64,000 nucleotides of DNA from Nitrospinaceae bacterium (GTDB lineage: Bacteria; Nitrospinota; Nitrospinia; Nitrospinales; Nitrospinaceae). The notes beneath the pieces were generated by a model. It saw nothing but the letters and a program-made list of their open reading frames with translations, was not told where the DNA came from and searched no databases. A program made the translations under genes and the position numbers. The DNA is taken from assembly GCA_029261395.1 (NCBI GenBank), contig JAJDBJ010000005.1:124001-188000 (forward strand), given 5' to 3'. Shown here piece by piece: positions 63,136-64,000 of the stretch (positions are counted from its first letter, which is position 1; every line of letters begins with the position of its first letter).

Positions 63136-64000
63136 ATGCAATTTTTACTACACCATACTGTTATCACGCAAGCGATATCCAACAACGACCTTAAAACTTT
63201 AAAACAATGCCGGGATAAAAAGTCCGCGGGCTGGGTACTGTCAAATTCCCTGACAACCATTCATTCGGATTTGAGCAAAACCCTGAAAGCAGACGAAGCC
63301 CATTCCACTCTCAAGGATGCCCTTCAAGGGATTGCTGTGGCTTCGCTCACCGGTTCCGAAATTCTGGAAACGCCACCCTCTTCAAAAATGGATTATCTGG
63401 ACTCGCTTGCGGTACGCACAGTGGAAAAGTTCAAGCTTGATGGAATCATTACTCTGCAACCGGAAATCTTCGCCGACTCGGAAATCCGCGTGCTCCAGCC
63501 CAATGAGTTACCTCAAATCCTGAAAGACGATCTCGCGAAAGTGAACAAGGTTCCTTTATTGAATATTCCCGCTACCTTTCCGCAAATATGGAATGATGCG
63601 GAACAGGAAATATCCGACGTGGTGCGGTCGGGTTATTTCATCCTTGGACCCAAGGTTGCCGAACTTGAAAAGCAAGTCGCGGCCTATTGCCAGGTGCCCT
63701 ACGCGGTGGGCGTTTCCTCCGGCACCGATGCCCTGCTGTTGGCGTTGATGGCGGCGGATATCGGCCCCGGCGATGAGGTGATCACTTCGACTTATACTTT
63801 TTTCGCGACGGCAGGTTCGATCGTGCGGACGGGTGCCAAACCGGTGTTTGTCGATATCGATCCGGTCACTTTCAACATGAACATAGAGCAAACGAAGGCG
63901 GCCATCACTCCTAACACCAAAGCCATCATGCCGGTCCACCTGTACGGACAATGCGTCGACATGACGCCTCTGCAGGACTTGGCGAAACAACATAAACTGC
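63136..64000 (+). CDS. Degenerate PIN-like domain fused to DegT/DnrJ aminotransferase (runs off window)
   Basis: One uninterrupted frame of 288 codons reaches the window end. Residues 1-135 look like a PIN-type nuclease fold: MQFLLHHTVITQAI at the start, MDYLDSLAVRTVEKFKLDGI near 85 and RVLQPNEL as the last strand. The first catalytic Asp of PIN domains is replaced by His-His. From about 138 the sequence is a classical PLP-dependent DegT/DnrJ/EryC1 aminotransferase start: VPLLNIPATFPQI, GYFILGPKVAELE, AVGVSSGTDALLLAL, GDEVITSTYTFFATAG, VHLYGQ. The PLP-binding Lys lies beyond the window. An AAGG site precedes the ATG. It probably acts after the dehydrogenase in making an amino sugar. Confidence 0.85.
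   Translation, partial: MQFLLHHTVITQAISNNDLKTLKQCRDKKSAGWVLSNSLTTIHSDLSKTLKADEAHSTLKDALQGIAVASLTGSEILETPPSSKMDYLDSLAVRTVEKFKLDGIITLQPEIFADSEIRVLQPNELPQILKDDLAKVNKVPLLNIPATFPQIWNDAEQEISDVVRSGYFILGPKVAELEKQVAAYCQVPYAVGVSSGTDALLLALMAADIGPGDEVITSTYTFFATAGSIVRTGAKPVFVDIDPVTFNMNIEQTKAAITPNTKAIMPVHLYGQCVDMTPLQDLAKQHKL

Overview
The window is chromosomal DNA of a Gram-negative bacterium. It encodes several predicted outer-membrane lipoproteins, an outer-membrane beta-barrel, LolA-like periplasmic proteins and four RND-type pumps. Dense packing, frequent TTG/GTG starts, a c-type cytochrome lipoprotein, an AniA-type copper nitrite reductase and type III pantothenate kinase would fit a Nitrospinota-like or deltaproteobacterial-grade lineage. 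No marker here proves the phylum, so that placement is a guess. There are no phage genes, insertion sequences or CRISPR arrays, and one tRNA (Ala-GGC).

Layout. 1-8.9 kb: end of an MFS transporter, peptide deformylase, an HU protein, a diheme cytochrome lipoprotein, a lytic transglycosylase, a giant zinc-ribbon/acidic/FliL-like membrane protein, and the rplU-rpmA-obgE operon behind a near-consensus promoter. 9-17.3 kb: a methyltransferase with two tandem SHOCT-type lipoproteins (a duplication that also copied the methyltransferase 3' end), an aroK-LRR-AlkA-methyltransferase operon, two more LRR genes, a Sel1-like protein and a TusA-like protein lacking its catalytic Cys-Pro. 17.3-27 kb: coaX, nirK, a signalling cluster (HD-GYP-associated domain, HDOD, histidine kinase, STAS-like), a nucleoside transporter and two sugar-nucleotide-type epimerases. 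27-41.8 kb: an FdhF/YdeP-type molybdoenzyme, then two copies of an MMPL-RND pump plus LolA-like protein module, one copy embedded in a TetR-controlled operon with an SDR enzyme and a beta-barrel, then an ArsR/SRPBCC pair.

41.8-44.8 kb is a small decaying island: hypothetical genes, a lipocalin between 126-bp direct repeats, and remnants of rtcB and of a P-type ATPase. 44.9-50.8 kb is a complete tripartite RND efflux operon, followed by gene debris, glutaminase, a CorC/CNNM-type protein, tRNA-Ala and a DUF502 protein. 54.9-59.5 kb is a second adaptor/pump operon without an outer-membrane factor. The right end carries an FGE-like protein, a nucleotide-sugar dehydrogenase and the start of a DegT/DnrJ aminotransferase fused to a degenerate PIN-like N-terminal domain; the last two probably belong to a surface-polysaccharide locus continuing beyond the window.

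The strongest candidates for something undescribed are the PIN-like/DegT fusion, the zinc-ribbon/tryptophan-motif/FliL-like protein, the duplicated RND-LolA-like module with matching candidate operators, and the lipocalin island with long direct repeats. None was tested against a database.
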